DNA from: Eopsaltria australis | Taxonomy: Eukaryota; Chordata; Aves; Passeriformes; Petroicidae | Reading direction: 5' to 3' | DNA: 64,000 nucleotides | NCBI GenBank assembly: GCA_034509425.1 | Contig: JAVTVJ010000130.1 | Location: forward strand, 4,333,501 to 4,397,500 | Part shown: positions 37,772 through 51,957 of the stretch, piece by piece | How the letters are laid out: every line of letters begins with the position of its first letter | Position numbering within the stretch: the first letter of the stretch is position 1 | Notes under the pieces: model-generated | What the model saw: only the letters and a program-made list of their open reading frames with translations | What the model was told of the DNA's origin: nothing | Databases searched by the model: none | Program-made: the position numbers and the translations under genes

Positions 37772-38135
37772 CAGAATCAAAGAACCTTAGAATGGTTTGG
37801 GTTGGGAGGGACCTTTAATTTGATCTCATTCCAATCCCCTTCCACTATCACAGGTTGCTCCAAGCCCTGTCCAGCCTGGCCTTGGACACTTCAGGGATGG
37901 GGCAGCCACAGCTTCTCTGGGCAGTCTGTGCCAGGGCCTAACCACCCTAAAAGGGAAGCATTTTTTCCTAATACTTAATCTGAACCTACTCTCTGTCAGT
38001 GGGAAGCAATTCCCCTTGTCCTCCAGGCCCTTGTATATAGTCTCTCTCCAGCTCTATTGTCACCTCCTTCAGATACTGGAAGGCCACAATTAGGTCACAC
38101 CAAAGCCTTCTTCTCTTCAGGCTGAGCAACATGAA
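37772..38135 (-). mobile_element. CR1 non-LTR retrotransposon, 3'-end fragment
   Basis: In + orientation it begins CAGAATCAAAGAACCTTAGA and passes through GGTTTGGGTTGGGAGGGACC, GGTTGCTCCAAGCCCTGTCC, GATGGGGCAGCCACAGCTTC, CCTTGTCCTCCAGGCCCTTG and CTTCTTCTCTTCAGGCTGAG. That is the CR1 3' UTR and end of ORF2 read backwards. Longer and better preserved than the copy at 34975. No intact reverse transcriptase is present. Confidence 0.92.
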
Positions 38136-41100
38136 TCTTGTGGACCCCAGCAAGCTGAGAGCAGATTTGTGAGTGAAGGGTTGAGCGAGGTAATGCTGCT
38201 TTGGGTCAAAAGTCCAGAAAGCCCCCACCCTTTCCGAGGGGCACGCTAATACCCAGACGGATTTGGTTGCTTCCGTTTACTTTTCCCTGTACTTAGGCTG
38301 ACTTCTGTTGTTATAAGTAGTACTAATTAAGATCACCATGATTGCAATGAAACCTGATTCTGCGTGAGTGCCACGCCATATGTTCCCAGGGGATTAGGTG
38401 TGGGTGCTGCCACAGCTCCTGGGACTGCAGTGCCGTGTCCTGCTCTCCACGGAGCTGCACTGGGATCTCAGCCCTCCCGACTCTCCCCCTCGGACCAGGA
38501 GTGGGGGATCCTCATGGTTTTGCCTCATGAGCACCAGGGAAGGGGATAAGCTGGATCAGGGTCAGGCTCCTCTTCCTCTTGTGACAGCTGGGGGTACTGT
38601 AAGGACATGCATAAGACATGTTGGTCCCAGACCTCCTGGGTAGGAAACAAGGGAAGGGTTTGGGCTGGGCTGGGTGGGGTAGGAAGGAGTGGAGCGTCCA
38701 TTGCCACGACTACCAGCCAACACTGCATCTTTCAGCATGGGCTGAAGGCTTTACTTCCCCCTGAGAGGAGGACAGCTGGGAAATAAGGAATTAATGAATC
38801 CCTGCTCCACGTGCTGCTGTGTCGCACAGCTCCCTCTGCTACCCTTGGAGCGTCTGTGAAGCCACAACACTTTCAACATGTAGGTATCATGAAGGACTCA
38901 ACTGATTGTTCCTGGCACCTGTTATAACACACATTGCTGCTGTTTTTCAAGGTGAAGATTCTCTGGCATTTTGCATACACCTCCCAAGTGGTATCCCAGT
39001 CTTTCCAGCCAAGGAGAGTCTTTCCATTCAATGTACTTTGTTCTGTAAAACTGCGATTAAGGGAGACAAAATGGTGAACATCATAATGTGCAGCTTCTGT
39101 TTTAGCCACAGCTGACAACAGGACTGGGAGAAGGGAATTGATCCTCATTTCCTATAGGATGGAGCAGCATTGCTGTAGCCCTTCTGAGCTCAGGGATGTA
39201 ATTACAAAATGGGTCTATAAACAAAAATTCACCATTATGGAGCAAATAAAACCAAAGGGTAGTTAATCCAGGGATATATCACACATCAAATTAAATCTCA
39301 CTTTGCCTGCAGTAATAACAGAAATAATTCATTAAGATAAACCTCTAGATTATGCACAGCATCTGGAGATAGAATTAAGACCTTAGCTGTGAGTGCCTGT
39401 GCACGCACACTCCCTTCCTCCCCCCTCCAAAAAATGATGCCAGCATAAAAGGCAGTTTAGAGCTCACTGTTGAGCTTTTCCCATCCATTTCTTTCCGGCA
39501 CTTAGAGAGAAAACAAATATGATTTCAAAGGAGAGCTGTCTCTGGAAGGGTAAAAATTTCCCACATCCTTTACCCTGCGAAGGAATGTAACATGATGTAG
39601 GGGCCCCTGTGCAGAGTCAGGAGTGCTCAGAAAAATGTTGACGTGCAGCCTTGGAACTTGATCTAACTTCCTATGGAGGCAGAGTGAGTTTTTCCATGTA
39701 TTTCAACGGAAGTTGAAGGAGTCCCTTCCGTCCTTTCTGCTTCACCTGTTTGGTGGAAATAATGCTGCTGGTGAAACGGTTTGTGGGCTCTGTGAAATGT
39801 TTGTTACCTCAGTGCTGACCACAGGATGACAAGATCTGTCTAAAGAAGTTGGGTGTGCTAACAGAGCTAGAACTGAATCTGCATCCACATTCAGTCTGAA
39901 GGTATCCCACAATCATACCAAACTGGTATTCCTGATCCTATCGTGGACCAAGGAAGAGCAGTGCATTGCTCTGCAGCTCACATTTAGCAATTTTCAATTA
40001 AATCTGCCATTTTAAAGCATTTCCTTCCTATAATCCTGAATAATATAAAAAATGGACAAACTGATTTGAGGTAATAAAATCAGATCACAAAGCCTAAAAA
40101 AACCTCAAGCCAAGATAGATACAGAACTCCTTTACCATTTCTGTGAGTTCTTTTGGACAGAAATTCTGTCTTCCACATCTGTTTTCATAACTCTGATGCA
40201 AGCCCACTCTTAGTACTCTGCACCAGCTCTTACAGCTGTCAGGAATGTGCCCCTGGAAGCTCTCAAATACTTTGACTCTCTATTGGATGTTATTGCTGCT
40301 CTTGTTCTTTTTCCAGACCTTGCAGAAAAAAAATCTCCTTAGGACATGCCCAGGCCACTGTAACAGAGCATGCTAAAGAATATGCTCGACAAATCTCTGC
40401 CAGGAGCAAGCCAGCTTTTGGACAGAGGCTCTCACAGGGGATTTCTCCAGGTCCAGACCAGCCCTGTTTTCATGAACCCATCAGCGAACCGTATGTTAAA
40501 AATTCTTACTGGCAGGAATTATAATGGTGTAATTGGTAGAGCGGAGATAAATCAGCCCTCCTCCATTCCTGAAGGCACTTTATTACATTCAGACAGTTCA
40601 TTTTCTTCTGGACCTTTCTAGAAATGCCCTGACACCTTGTTTCCCATCCGTGCCCTGCAACAGCTGTTACAGCAAATGGATTTTTCTATGGCTCATATTG
40701 AGTAATGGGGGGCTATCAATTAGTGCATGCTTGGGAGCTCCCAAGGAATAGCAGCCATCATCTAATTACATTTCTAATTAAGGTTACAGGAAGACTAAAA
40801 CCAGTAAAGACTAAATGTGTGGACTTGCAGCAAAATATGTATTTGGAGAATACCATCAGGGCTGCCCAAAATGTGTTAGAGAGCACGAGACAAATTGAGG
40901 CAGTCTGAAGGCCTCAATGAAAGATGAGTGTACACAAAGGAACTGACAGGAAAGCCCTGGGAAAGGACAGCGACGCGTTGGAGATGCAGGCATGGATCCA
41001 AAACAGAGAAAAGGCCCAGCAATGGGTGTCTGAGAGAGCAGATCAAGAAGACAGGATCAGAGGGAGTGGGAAAGCCACAACAAAAGCCAAGGCTGGGAAC

Positions 41101-42034
41101 TGCTGGGTCGCAGGATCTGCTGCAGCAGGGCTTTAAAATCTCAGTCAGTGGGAATAGGGACTAGCTACTAACTCTAAAGCAAGACACTATGGAATGGGCT
41201 TAAATCAAGTTTTTTCCTCTCCAAAAGAGAGTCCTCTGCAAAATCTGGCGGCAAATGTCATAGGATTCTAGTTTCCAGGGGAAAAAAAAACGTGGGGAGG
41301 TCCAGTGCTCCAGAAGGTTCCCACCAGTCTAAACCACTGCCAGGCTGGATGTTAACAAGAGTCTCTATGTTAATTCAGAAGTAATATCAAATCTTTACAA
41401 TAAGGCTGAAGCTTGTAGTTTAAACACAGAAACTCTTACAGAAGAGTTCAGACTTTGGTTCTGGATACGACCCTGTGGGTTTCCAGGTGTGGAATATGAA
41501 CCTCCAGCCAGCACTCGCCATCCAGGCTTGCAGAGTCTGGTCCAAGCTGACACACATCATATCACTTGAGCTTGGAAAATAAGTGAGAAACAGCTCAACA
41601 GGCTTCTCACTCAGACCCCTGTTAGGTTTTTAGTGCATCTAGGACAGAAAAAAATCTACATAACCAGATTTTTTCAGTGTTATTTTTTGTTTCCTCTTCA
41701 GTTTGTGAGCAAATTCATCAAGTGGGAAAAGCAATTAAAAAAGCAAGATTTTGCTTGACTTGTTCTGAGCATCAGGAGATTCAAGTGAACAGGGACAGCA
41801 GAAATTTCCAAATCTTTGGAAAAGGAGGAAGGTGTGTTAGTTGTGTCACTTGGAAGGAAAAATGTGGAAAGATCATACAGGCTCTTTGTTTTTCTGCTTC
41901 CCTGTTGGGGAGGGTCAGGCTTTGCAGTATTGCTTTGCCTTCCATGCTCTCCAGCAGGTTCATTTAGCCTTTGGCACCCTGCCCATGGAGCTTTCCCATG
42001 GACTGCTGGTGGAAGGTACCCTGTCCATTCAGGA
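38136..42034. other. First-intron DNA, no exon recognised
   Basis: Unique sequence, locally GC-rich at 38380-38560 and 38640-38720, otherwise average. Overlapping frames at 40924-41164 (+) are polar and glutamine/lysine-rich but match no family I know and lack a supporting splice context. Confidence 0.5.
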
Positions 42035-42096
42035 GCGTTGGAACTGGATGACCTTTCTGGTCCCTTCCAATGCAAACCAGTTGATGACTGTATGGC
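42035..42096 (+). mobile_element. Short CR1 3'-end relic
   Basis: GTTGGAACTGGATGACCTTT, CTGGTCCCTTCCAATGCAAA and CCAGTTGATGACTGTATGG match the last 60 bases of CR1 (typically gttggaactagatgatctttaaggtcccttccaacccaaaccattctatg). The open frames of 133-158 codons spanning it are therefore at least partly transposon-derived. Confidence 0.65.
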
Positions 42097-43214
42097 CATG
42101 AACGGTCAGCAGGCTCACAGGAATGAGAACAGCAACCTCTACACACAGGTTTCTCTCCCAAACCCAGAATCAGAAACTTTAGTGCTTTGCCTCTTCCCTT
42201 ACAGAGACCTTATAGTATTTAAAGTATCCCTGCATCCCAGCCCTGGACTGAATTTAAGAAAAGGTACTTGTTCGTTGCCTTCTGCAAACTAATACTCCTT
42301 CCTTTTTTTTTTCCCTTCTTTTTTTCCCCTCAGTTTCCTGTGTGTGCTGATGCATTCAAATACCAGATTATTCCCCAAACATTCCTCATTTGTTTATTTG
42401 TCCATCCCTACAACTGACTTATGTCTCTCAGGCAGTTCTGACAGTACCTTTCCATGTGATCATTTCCTCTGTGGCGATGCCAGTGCCAGGGTAGGGGTAT
42501 TTAAGCCCCTTGCCCTCTGTAAGGTAACTGAGCTCCCACACTGAGCGCTGACACTTGGAGTTTTGAAACTATCACTTGCTTAATAACTCTACATCCGTCA
42601 TTCTTGGATGAAATCCATGGCAAACAGAATGTGAGAAAGTGAAAACTAATGAGCGTCTTCAAGAAAGGATAGGGAGCTTCTGTTATTTCATTTAGTCCTA
42701 AGAGTTTAACTTCTGCCACCTCCATCACATTTCCAAATGGTAACTAAAGGTTGTTACTTTTTCAAGTTGTGCTGTGTAGCACATTTCATCAATTAAAATG
42801 CACCCTCAATGTAAAATCACAACAGGGCCAGCCTGGCATGAAGGATGCTATCATGTCATGTTTTTTTTCTGCTTTTAAAGGATACTTTTGTCTCAAATTG
42901 CTGAGATCTTTATAGAGCAGATTTAAATTAAAGAAAACACAGATTTAAATATAACCATGGAAAGAATACAACATGCCTTCATCTTGGAGTACTATGCAAT
43001 TTACACTCTGAGTGGAGCGAACTCTGCTTTGTGTGCTCTCGTTTCATGCTGTTTCTAATGGTGATTATTAACTGGCTTTGTACTGAGAGGACATAAATAT
43101 CTCCTTTATTATGTGGGGTGTTATGCAACGACCCCATGTGGGTCTGAAGCTTCCATAGCAGTGTTATCAGATTGCACTTTCCAGGCAGTTGAGGAGGCTC
43201 AGGATGAAAGACTC

Positions 43215-43385
43215 AGCACTGCACAGCAGTTAGAGGAGGAGGGTGAGGATTACAGTACCCAGGGTCTGCTCCCAGCTCTGTGCTGGCTCCTACAGCCCCT
43301 CTGGTACAGCCTTGTTCCACTGTTCAAGGCACTTACTGCTTCCCACCCTCTTCCACATACCTGGGATTAATGTTTGGGAGCGGAT
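43215..43385 (+). mobile_element. Possible MIR-like SINE relic
   Basis: CAGCAGTTAGAGGAGGAGGG, then CTGCTCCCAGCTCTGTGCTG, GTTCAAGGCACTTACTGCTT and ACCCTCTTCCACATACCTGG follow the order of the tRNA-derived and core parts of MIR-type SINEs as I remember them (agtggttagagc ... cccagctctgccac ... gggcaagtcacttaacctc). Heavily diverged. Confidence 0.4.
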
Positions 43386-46162
43386 GTTTTGTGCAGTGCC
43401 TTGATGTTTTCACCTATTGTCTGCTGTTCTGGCTGCACCTGCACAGCTGCTCCTCCAGTTCTGCACTGCTACACCTGAGGCTGCTCAGCAGACCTGAACC
43501 ACCCTCTGTCCTCTGTCGTCCTTGGTTCTGTTTCACCCCCTGGGTTTGGGTTCATGAGAGCTGAAGAAGGATAGAGCTGGTGAAGGACGAAAGCAGAGAA
43601 ATGCAGTTTGATGTGTGAGTTCCTAAAGTGGCCAAAACTTCAGTCAAGTGACAAGAATTCACATTGCAAGGGTTCCAGTTTAGCCATTTTTACCAGCGGA
43701 CTGAAATGAAAACCAAAGTCCTCTCCCTATTTCAAGAGAGCAGCTGGTCTCTTTGTAGGTCCTTGTTAATTAGACAATGCCTAAAATCCCAAATTGAACA
43801 GAAATTAAGTCAAGCATACTGCTCCATGCACAACCAGCATTCCATGTTTCTTCATTTAATTTGCTCAGACTGACCTTTGCACATTTTTTCTGCAGTTGAT
43901 ATCAGGTAACAAACACCTATAAAAGTCTGTACCTAATGAAAATTATAAACATCTCCTGGCAGAGAAAGCTGGTGTGTTACTGGGTACCCAAATTAGATTA
44001 GTTTGAGTCAGGCATCAGAAGGAGACATTTAGGCAAACCCTACCTCTTCCCAAGGGTACACCTTCAATCAATCCTGTATGGTGCTGGCTCAGCTGTCTGA
44101 TCCCTAAGTGACATTAGGACCAAGGGCACAGATGGAAAAGTCTTGTCCCACTATCCAAAGTGCATCTTCCCTGTGCTGGAGCAGAAATGCAAAGCTGAAA
44201 TGGTCTTCAAACCCCACAACAGTCACAGCTCTGAGTTATCTTAGCAGTGTGCTGAAACCAAACTGAATAATGGTCTGCGGTTTTAAGTTAACATTTGTTT
44301 TCTTTTGCATCAGACAAAACTATACATTGAAGATTTCAGCTGCAGTGATCAATAGGAGAGGTGGGTCAGCCAGGTAAATAAATGCAAGCCTTGCTGATCT
44401 ACATGGTAATTGTCATATAGCTGATCTGTGCCAGCTTAGGCTAGCTAAGAATATGGCCTTCCATTTCTATTTTAGTAAAGTTTGGGAAAGTTTCAGGAAG
44501 TAATTTTTGTGCTGAGTTTCACCCTCTCTTTGAGTGAAGACTTGTCCTCCACAGAAACCTGAAGCCGTTCTCAAGCTGATTTACACAAAAAGTGCATTGA
44601 TTTTGCTAGAGGAACAATTTTGCACGACCTCAAAGTCCCTGAATTTCCCAAGCATGGATGGTACAAGTAAATACAGAACTCGATCTCCTCTGAGTCTATC
44701 AGCAATGCCTGGAATCATTTGTATTCACAACAGTCTTCCAGGCTGAATGCAGGACCAGGATTTAGGTCTGATGGAACGAGGTAGGGACAAAAGTAGGTCA
44801 GGCTTGGAATCCTGCTTTACCAGCCTGCACGCTTCAGGACGAGTGCAGATCCCCAATGTCTGCAGGGCTGGTGATGATTCCCATCTGAATCACTACTTTA
44901 GATTCCATCAGCAAAATGATGCACTGGCTCTATTTTCACAAGTCTGCTCAAGTGCTTGTGAAATAGATTTTTGGTTTTATCTGTGTGTCCTTCTTACTGC
45001 AAATACTGTGCGCTCAGAAAGAGAAAGAGCAATGTTTTTCTATTGATGGAGCGAGTGAACAGCCATTCATTTACAGAGTATCTGTGTGTTCTGTACAATT
45101 CAAATGCTGCCTATTCAGCCAGTCAGATATCTTTGTTCTATGTCCAAGTAGGCATTTATTCATCACTACATCGCCCTGCCATTCAAAGGCTCAGATGTTT
45201 AAAGATATATATAGGCGATATTTGGCTGGCACTGAATGGCTTGGAGAGCCAAGTCCCATCGGACATCTAAGTCCTCTTGTCAAAGGCAAACAGAAAGCCA
45301 GGCTCTCAGGGCTGACTTTCAGGCACCTACATCACTTGGACTGTATCTCTGAGATGTTTAAAGGATCTGTTTTCTGAGACTGTAATAAGCACATGTAGCA
45401 TAGACAGATGGATGCATATCATGGGATGGGTGTATCCTGTGACCTGTCCTGCACCCTGAAATTCACTGGTATAAAACCAGAATACTTAATCCTCACATAG
45501 AAGTTGACTGAGAAGCCACAGCTGGTGTGTTGCAGTTGATGCTTATTAAACACATAATCATTTCAGTCTTACCTGGTGCTTCCCCATCTGTCTTTATCTT
45601 ATCTGTATCTCATCTTCCACTCAGTCATGAGCTTCTTGGGATGGGGAATATCCTTTCACTGAGTTTATACCATCCCATGTACCACACAGCTCCAAACCTG
45701 CACTCAGGCTGAGATGATGGCACTCACTAAGGAAACTTCCTGTGTTGTAGAAGGGGACTATTTTCAACACTTTATGGGTTTACTTGGAGAGTTACTTGGA
45801 AGTCAGGTATTTAGAACCAGAGCTTTTAATCTCCTAGTGTGACCTCCAGTATACCACAGGCTGTAGACACTCATCCTTTTATTCCCAAGGGGAGGAGAGT
45901 GATGTGTGTTTGACTGGAGGTTAGCTGCTGGAAAGGCATCCAGCCTTGCTGGGATGACATCAAAGGGAAACAAATGAGATGTTGTCTCTGCAATAGCTTG
46001 TTCCAGTGATCCACTGTTACCACAGCTGAAAGTCTTGTGCCTGTTCCCAGTTCTAGTGAATTCTTCTGGATGTGTTTGTCTCAGCTGGACAGTTGTATCT
46101 TAGAGAAGTTGAATAATAGGAGTAACAGTAATGAATAAGCACCTCGTAACTATTTTCATGAC

Positions 46163-46170
46163 ATTTGCAT
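46163..46170 (+). promoter_or_regulatory. POU octamer motif ATTTGCAT
   Basis: Perfect 8-base match, flanked by unique sequence. Chance occurrence is likely. Confidence 0.2.
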
Positions 46171-49100
46171 CCAGTGAGGCAGCGTTCCAAGTGTCACAGA
46201 TGTTGATATCAAATTGAGAGTGGCTTAGGCTCTCTTGGCAATAATAAAAAAACTGCCAGTCTTCCTCCTTCACCAACATCCACTGTCACCTCTAGAAAAC
46301 CTTATGTTTCCTTTGCTTTTGCTTTGGTTTCCAAATAAACAGAGAAGATCCCAACCTTACCTAAAGGTTTTGCAAGTTGTGTGACACCTCTGCAGGAATA
46401 CCTATGTATCCCACAAGTGAAACTTCCCATTTTAACCTGGGATTAAGTTGTCCCTTATTATTTCTTGAGTTTGTTCAGTGCTCCAGACTGGCTCCCTTCT
46501 CATGGAGCACCTTTAGAGATTACAGTGCCAGCTGAGCAGGCCAGCACTGAGGTCCCTTGTCCTTCTGGTCCCTTCTTCCCTCCTTGAAGGTGGCTTTGCC
46601 CGTGGAAGGTGCAGGAGCACAGACATGCACAGCACCATGTTCCATCTCCAGTTTGCTGCTGTGCGTGTGTGGCTTTTTGGAATCAGCTCAACATACGTGA
46701 AGGAGAGTTTAACCAGAAAAGGAAATATAAGCAAAGTGGTTGCATCCTTTTGCAATCAAGTATTTTCAAGGCTGGCCGTCATGTGCTTAATGAGCAGACT
46801 TTTTCCAGTTACCAATGAATAGTTTTATTTTACGTAATTGCAACCATTTCAGCATGGCAATTAAGATAGAATGTTACCTTTGGGATGGGATCAATTAAAG
46901 GTTTGAAAATTGAATTTGGGATCGTGATTAGTCTCTTATACATTGCTTTAGTATTCTAAAATATATAATTGTATCATTCAACTCTTTTTCATACATATAG
47001 TAAATATAACCTTTCAGGGTCTCTTTTTAAGCAGAAACAGATTTTTAGAGGCCTACTGGTAACTAAAACCATAGCAAAATAGGGGGAAAGGGCTTCCCCT
47101 ATTTGATTAGAGGAGATTTTAAACTTATCATACATGAAAATGTTGAATTTAGTATAATTGGTTGTCGGATTTCTTCAGAATTGAAATCATTATGCCCTGG
47201 CCACATTCCAGGACATCTTTATTTTATTCTCTCTTTTTTTTTCTTTTTTTTCCCCTAAGTTACAATTCAAACAGTGTGGAACACGCTATAACGTTGTAGT
47301 TGGTCATGTAATGTCACCAAAGCTGACTTCAGAATACAGACAAAGGACTTCATGTACCCCAGTGCTCCACCGGTGGAAAATTGATAGCAGCACGAGATAT
47401 GCTATTACAGGCTTTTTGTTCTACCTCCAAATTTGTGCTGACTAAAGTGCTTTTGTGCCTGCATGGGGGGAAAAAATCTGTCTAGAGGAGGCTGGAAGCT
47501 TAAAACAAATGTGGCACGGAGGGCATAGATTCTTAAGCAGGACTGTGTGAATTTAGCTGGAGCTCACTAAATAACAACCCAAGTGCTTTATTTTTGTCAA
47601 TTACTATTTCCTGAAAGGACATGAATCACAGGGAAAATGATCAAGTAGCAAAGAATAAAATTCTCTCCAAGACCGAAAAAAAGTAAAATGAAATAGAAGA
47701 ATTGAGCAGTGTTTCCTAACTCTTGTCAGTCCAGAGTGGAGTTATTGCCAGGTTTGTACACACCACAATCTATTCAAGCATTACTGAGAGATAGGAACCA
47801 GAGATGCACTTTGAATGCCAATTAAGTGTGCACTTTCTTCCAAAGCAGCTTGAAAAAGTCAGCGTGACCATGGATATACGCCCCCTTCCTCCACCCTCCT
47901 TCTGAACATAAATAAATCAGCCAAATAGCACTAGCACCGCTGCCCCCACACCCAAACTGGAGAGAAAAGGCCAAAATAAACATTGTTAATCGTGAACATT
48001 TCACCTCATCTTCTGTGGTGATATTGGTGGGGTGTCTCAGGGACCAGACAGTGAATAGCAAAAGGCTTTTGCTACTGGGTGTGTTTCTGGTGACTTTGCA
48101 GATCCCTGGACAGTGGAGTTGCCCTCAGAGAGCCATGATGGCCATAATTCTTCCTTTACTACAAACAATGCCTTTTTGGAATTTGGGGAATGAAACTGGG
48201 GGCCATTTCTGTTCCCATCGCAAGGCACCAGAGGCAGGCAGCCCTGAGGAACTGGCTCTTCCTTGCAAGACCAGGTGCAGGATTGTGACACCTCTACCTT
48301 GCCTGCTCTGCTCCACGGAGCATTTTCTCCTCTTCCTGGCCCTCTCTGATGTCACACACTCATTTTCCTTCCCACTTCAAATTAAATGTGTTCCCTTTCC
48401 ATTCATTTCCCTCTAGCCCAGGGCAGTGTGCACTCTGTGTCCCTATGCAGCACACAGCCCTAGCATTGCCTGAACAAGCAAATCCTTTTTTTCCTTAAAC
48501 ACAAGGCTGGGTTCTCTGTCTGACCTGTCGGGGTTTGGCTTTGAATTTTCATGTGAATTGCAAGGTGCAAGGTTAGCTGGTTCCAGACAAGGTCACTTCC
48601 ATGCACGGCAGCGACAGTGGGAATGAGCAACCTCCTATCCATCCGCAGCTCTTGCTCCTATTTATCTACAGTTTTATTGAAGAATTCTTCTCCTCCACAC
48701 AGATAAATCGAGCTGACATCCTGAGAGGTAACTAAATAGCAGTTACAAAACAAATGGACCAATAGCCTATTTAGCCTAGTCAGTGTGAGCAGAATATATC
48801 CTTCAAAATAAAACACCCGTGGATGGGGTATGGGAGTCCTCCAGATGGCCGAGTGGATAGCTTTCTAGGGTCAGCATGAATATTTAAACAGCATTTTCTA
48901 CAGTGCAAGCATTAAAGGCACAAAGTTGGAGTTGCTCGTGGTATCCATGGAACCCAGATTGTGAGCAAGGATACCTTTCTACCAAAGAAAAAAGCAAAAC
49001 AGCCAGGCTTTTTGATTACTGAAGTACATAGGAAATACATTTATTTATTTATGTGTTTTAATCATGCAGATTTTCCAGTGATGGAGTTTCTTCATGCTGT

Positions 49101-51919
49101 CTTTGTGCTGACTGACAACAGCACCAGAGACTTGCCACGTTCGGAATCAGTGTTGGGGAGACATCAGTGGCAGCAAAGTGTTAAAATCGGATTACAGATG
49201 GTTACAGTGGTTTCAAGGAATGGCAGTTCCTTCCAGAGAGGCTGGGCCAGGCTGTGCTGGAGCTTTTTCAGACTCCTCAGTTGAATTTAGCTGATCCTGC
49301 TTACAGAGATACACAGGACCCAGGGGCATCACCTTGTGCAAAACAAGGCATTTCCCAGGCTGTTTCATACCATGCCAAGTGCTCACTCTTTCCCCAGAAA
49401 GGTGCATGTGCAGGGGTGACACTGAAGTTGGGAGCCCATATTGATTCCCTGGACTTTTTACCCAGATCATTCCAGTCTGCTTTCCCAAACAAGAAGTGTT
49501 TTTCACTTATGAGCTCCATTTCTTTCCTGCCAGGATGTCGCTCCTGCATCCCCTGGAATCCTGACTCTCCACCTCCACTCTCAAAAACCCTTTCACTAGC
49601 AAGTTCTTTGTCCCCCAAAGAACCCCTTTCTGAAAATGATCCTGCTTCCATTCATCCCTCTCATGAAAGAAAAATACAAAGAGAGATGAGTTAATGTTAT
49701 TATGAATCCAATAACCACACCCCCATCCTAAAATTGTACTTCCATGATTTACAGCCTCTGGGATTAAATCACCCAAGGGCTCACTGACCACTCCTAAAAA
49801 CTCCATGAAAAGCCACTAGTAAAGCAAACCTACTCTCCATGGCCTTGAATTCCCTGTGCATGGATCCTCCCCTCCAATGGAGTGAGAAAAGACTGAAATT
49901 CATTTTCTAGACCTGTGCAAGGTCTGAATTCAAGCACAATTATTACATAAATAAACAGCATCATTCTAAAGGCCTTCAAAACAGTTCTGAGTTTGTTGGT
50001 GTTCACCTGTTTTGTAATGGGATCATGCTTATGTCTCAGACAACGGCTTTGATATGTTCCCAGTCCAGGTCAGAATTTTGGAAGTGTAAGCTACAGATCA
50101 GCAGGTGCCTGGTTGCTCTGTATCATCTTGTTGATGTTAGTCTTGGAGCCAAATGTTTTGAACAATATGATTTCAACTTCCTTAAAAAGTAGGTGACTAG
50201 ACTGAGATAAAGGGAACTGTGAGCCAGGTTTTCTCAGCACATAGCACTATTTAAAAAAAAAAATAGTCTATTATCTTACAATGATCACTACAATCTACAT
50301 GTTTTTCTTTGCTTTGCTAAACAGACCTCTTGTGATTTCCTTTCTTTTTTTTTTTCCCCATCTGTTTTGCTGAGACTAAGCCCCACAATGAATACAGTAT
50401 CCAGAGTGTTTATTCCAGATCTTAGTACCCAGGGTTACTGCAAGGTAACCAGGAAAGAAAACTCTTTGTTCCTTGCTTGCTTTCCTACCTTCTCTTTTCT
50501 CATGTAGCAGAGACATGACGAACACAGTGAATTTAAAGGTATTTTAAAGCCTATCTCAGAAACCTGCTTTTAAAAAAGTCAAGCCTGCTGTAGAAGCACA
50601 CCTGGTGTGTACCTGCACATGTACCTGTCCTCTCAGACATTTGGCATTTGGTGATGCCTCTCTGAGAGCTGTCTCTTTCTGCAGGATGCAGTGATGAGGC
50701 AGGGGATTGCACAGACTTATCCTGGGTCGTGCCAGCTCAGCCCAGGGCATCAGGAAGGGAGGGGGCACAGAGCCCTGCTCAGACACCACACATTACGTAA
50801 AAGACTTTCTTCCTCCTCCTGAGACCCTGCTCCTACTTATTTCAACTCTTGTCCTTTGCCAACGAGAAAGGAAGCCAGCAGGATTTGCTTTCAAAGCTCC
50901 ATCCTTTCCCTGATCCTGCACTGCCCAGCTGCAGTCCCGGGACATTTCCTTTGGCTGGGGGCTAGGCAAACAGTTTTCTCCTCAACCGACAGACATCCCT
51001 TTGCTTCCTGAGCCAGCCTTGGGTGCTACTCTGTGATTGGGACCATCTCTCCCGTTCCAGACACCAGTGAGCTACATCTGGGTTAGATTTAAATATTCCT
51101 CTTGGCCAAAATCTTTCCTGACTTAGTTATTTGAAATAACTGTTTCCATCCCAGATTCCTGCCCATCTTCCCCTTCTGTCCGTGACAGAAAATAGAAACA
51201 GAAACAGCAGTAAAACACAATCTCTGAAAGTTGTCAGAGGGAGAATTAACACATTTTAGTTGGTAAATAAGATTACTTGTGAGAATTGTGTCTTTGAAAC
51301 CAAATCAGCAGGAGGAAGGGGCTGAGTACTTCAGCCAGGTGCTCAGCTTATGAGTACCTAAGTCAGGCTGTCAGTGACCCCCTTTGCAATCTGTGGCAAG
51401 AAAACAGGTCCATAAAGCAAACTGAATTGCATTCAGGATGGGCAAATTCCTCTCCACTGGCTAGCAAGGGATATTACTATGATCATAATCCTTGAGCAGG
51501 TATCTTATTTAAGTATCTACTCTTAGGTAGCATGACTAAACCCAAGCCAAAAGCCTTACAGTGCATGCTACCAGGCTGGACACAGGGATGAAACAGGCTG
51601 GAGTTACCCACTGAAACATGATTTCTAAACCAGCTGTACTGCAGGCTTTGTTTTCTCACACGGGGAGGTATCACCAGTCACAGATCAATACTGGTGCTAA
51701 ACAAAGTCGTGTTGAATTTCTGAGGCAGTGCCGTGTCTGGCGTAGCTTCCTTGCAGCTCACAACACCAGGACCAGAAGTGTGGTGGCAAGTCTTCTGTTC
51801 AGGCAGGAAAAATGGGAAGGTGATGAAAAGAGGATCTGCCCAAGGCACTGGAAAACTGGAGACAGATGATGGTGCTCTGTGTTAGGCAGGCGCTTGCTGA
51901 TGAGCAAGAGCAAGCAGGG

Positions 51920-51957
51920 ATGGATCCCAGCAGCAGGAATGGATCCCAGCAGCAGGG
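51920..51957 (+). repeat. 19-bp tandem duplication
   Basis: ATGGATCCCAGCAGCAGGA at 51920-51938 is followed by the same unit with one final change at 51939-51957. Confidence 0.95.

Noticed and set aside
41698..42292. Overlapping frames of 133-158 codons
   Set aside because: They run through a CR1 3'-end relic at 42035-42096 and overlap antisense frames. No protein family recognised.
49254..49694. 146-codon frame with an antisense partner
   Set aside because: Low-complexity serine/proline-rich end, no domain, antisense frames of similar length at the same place.
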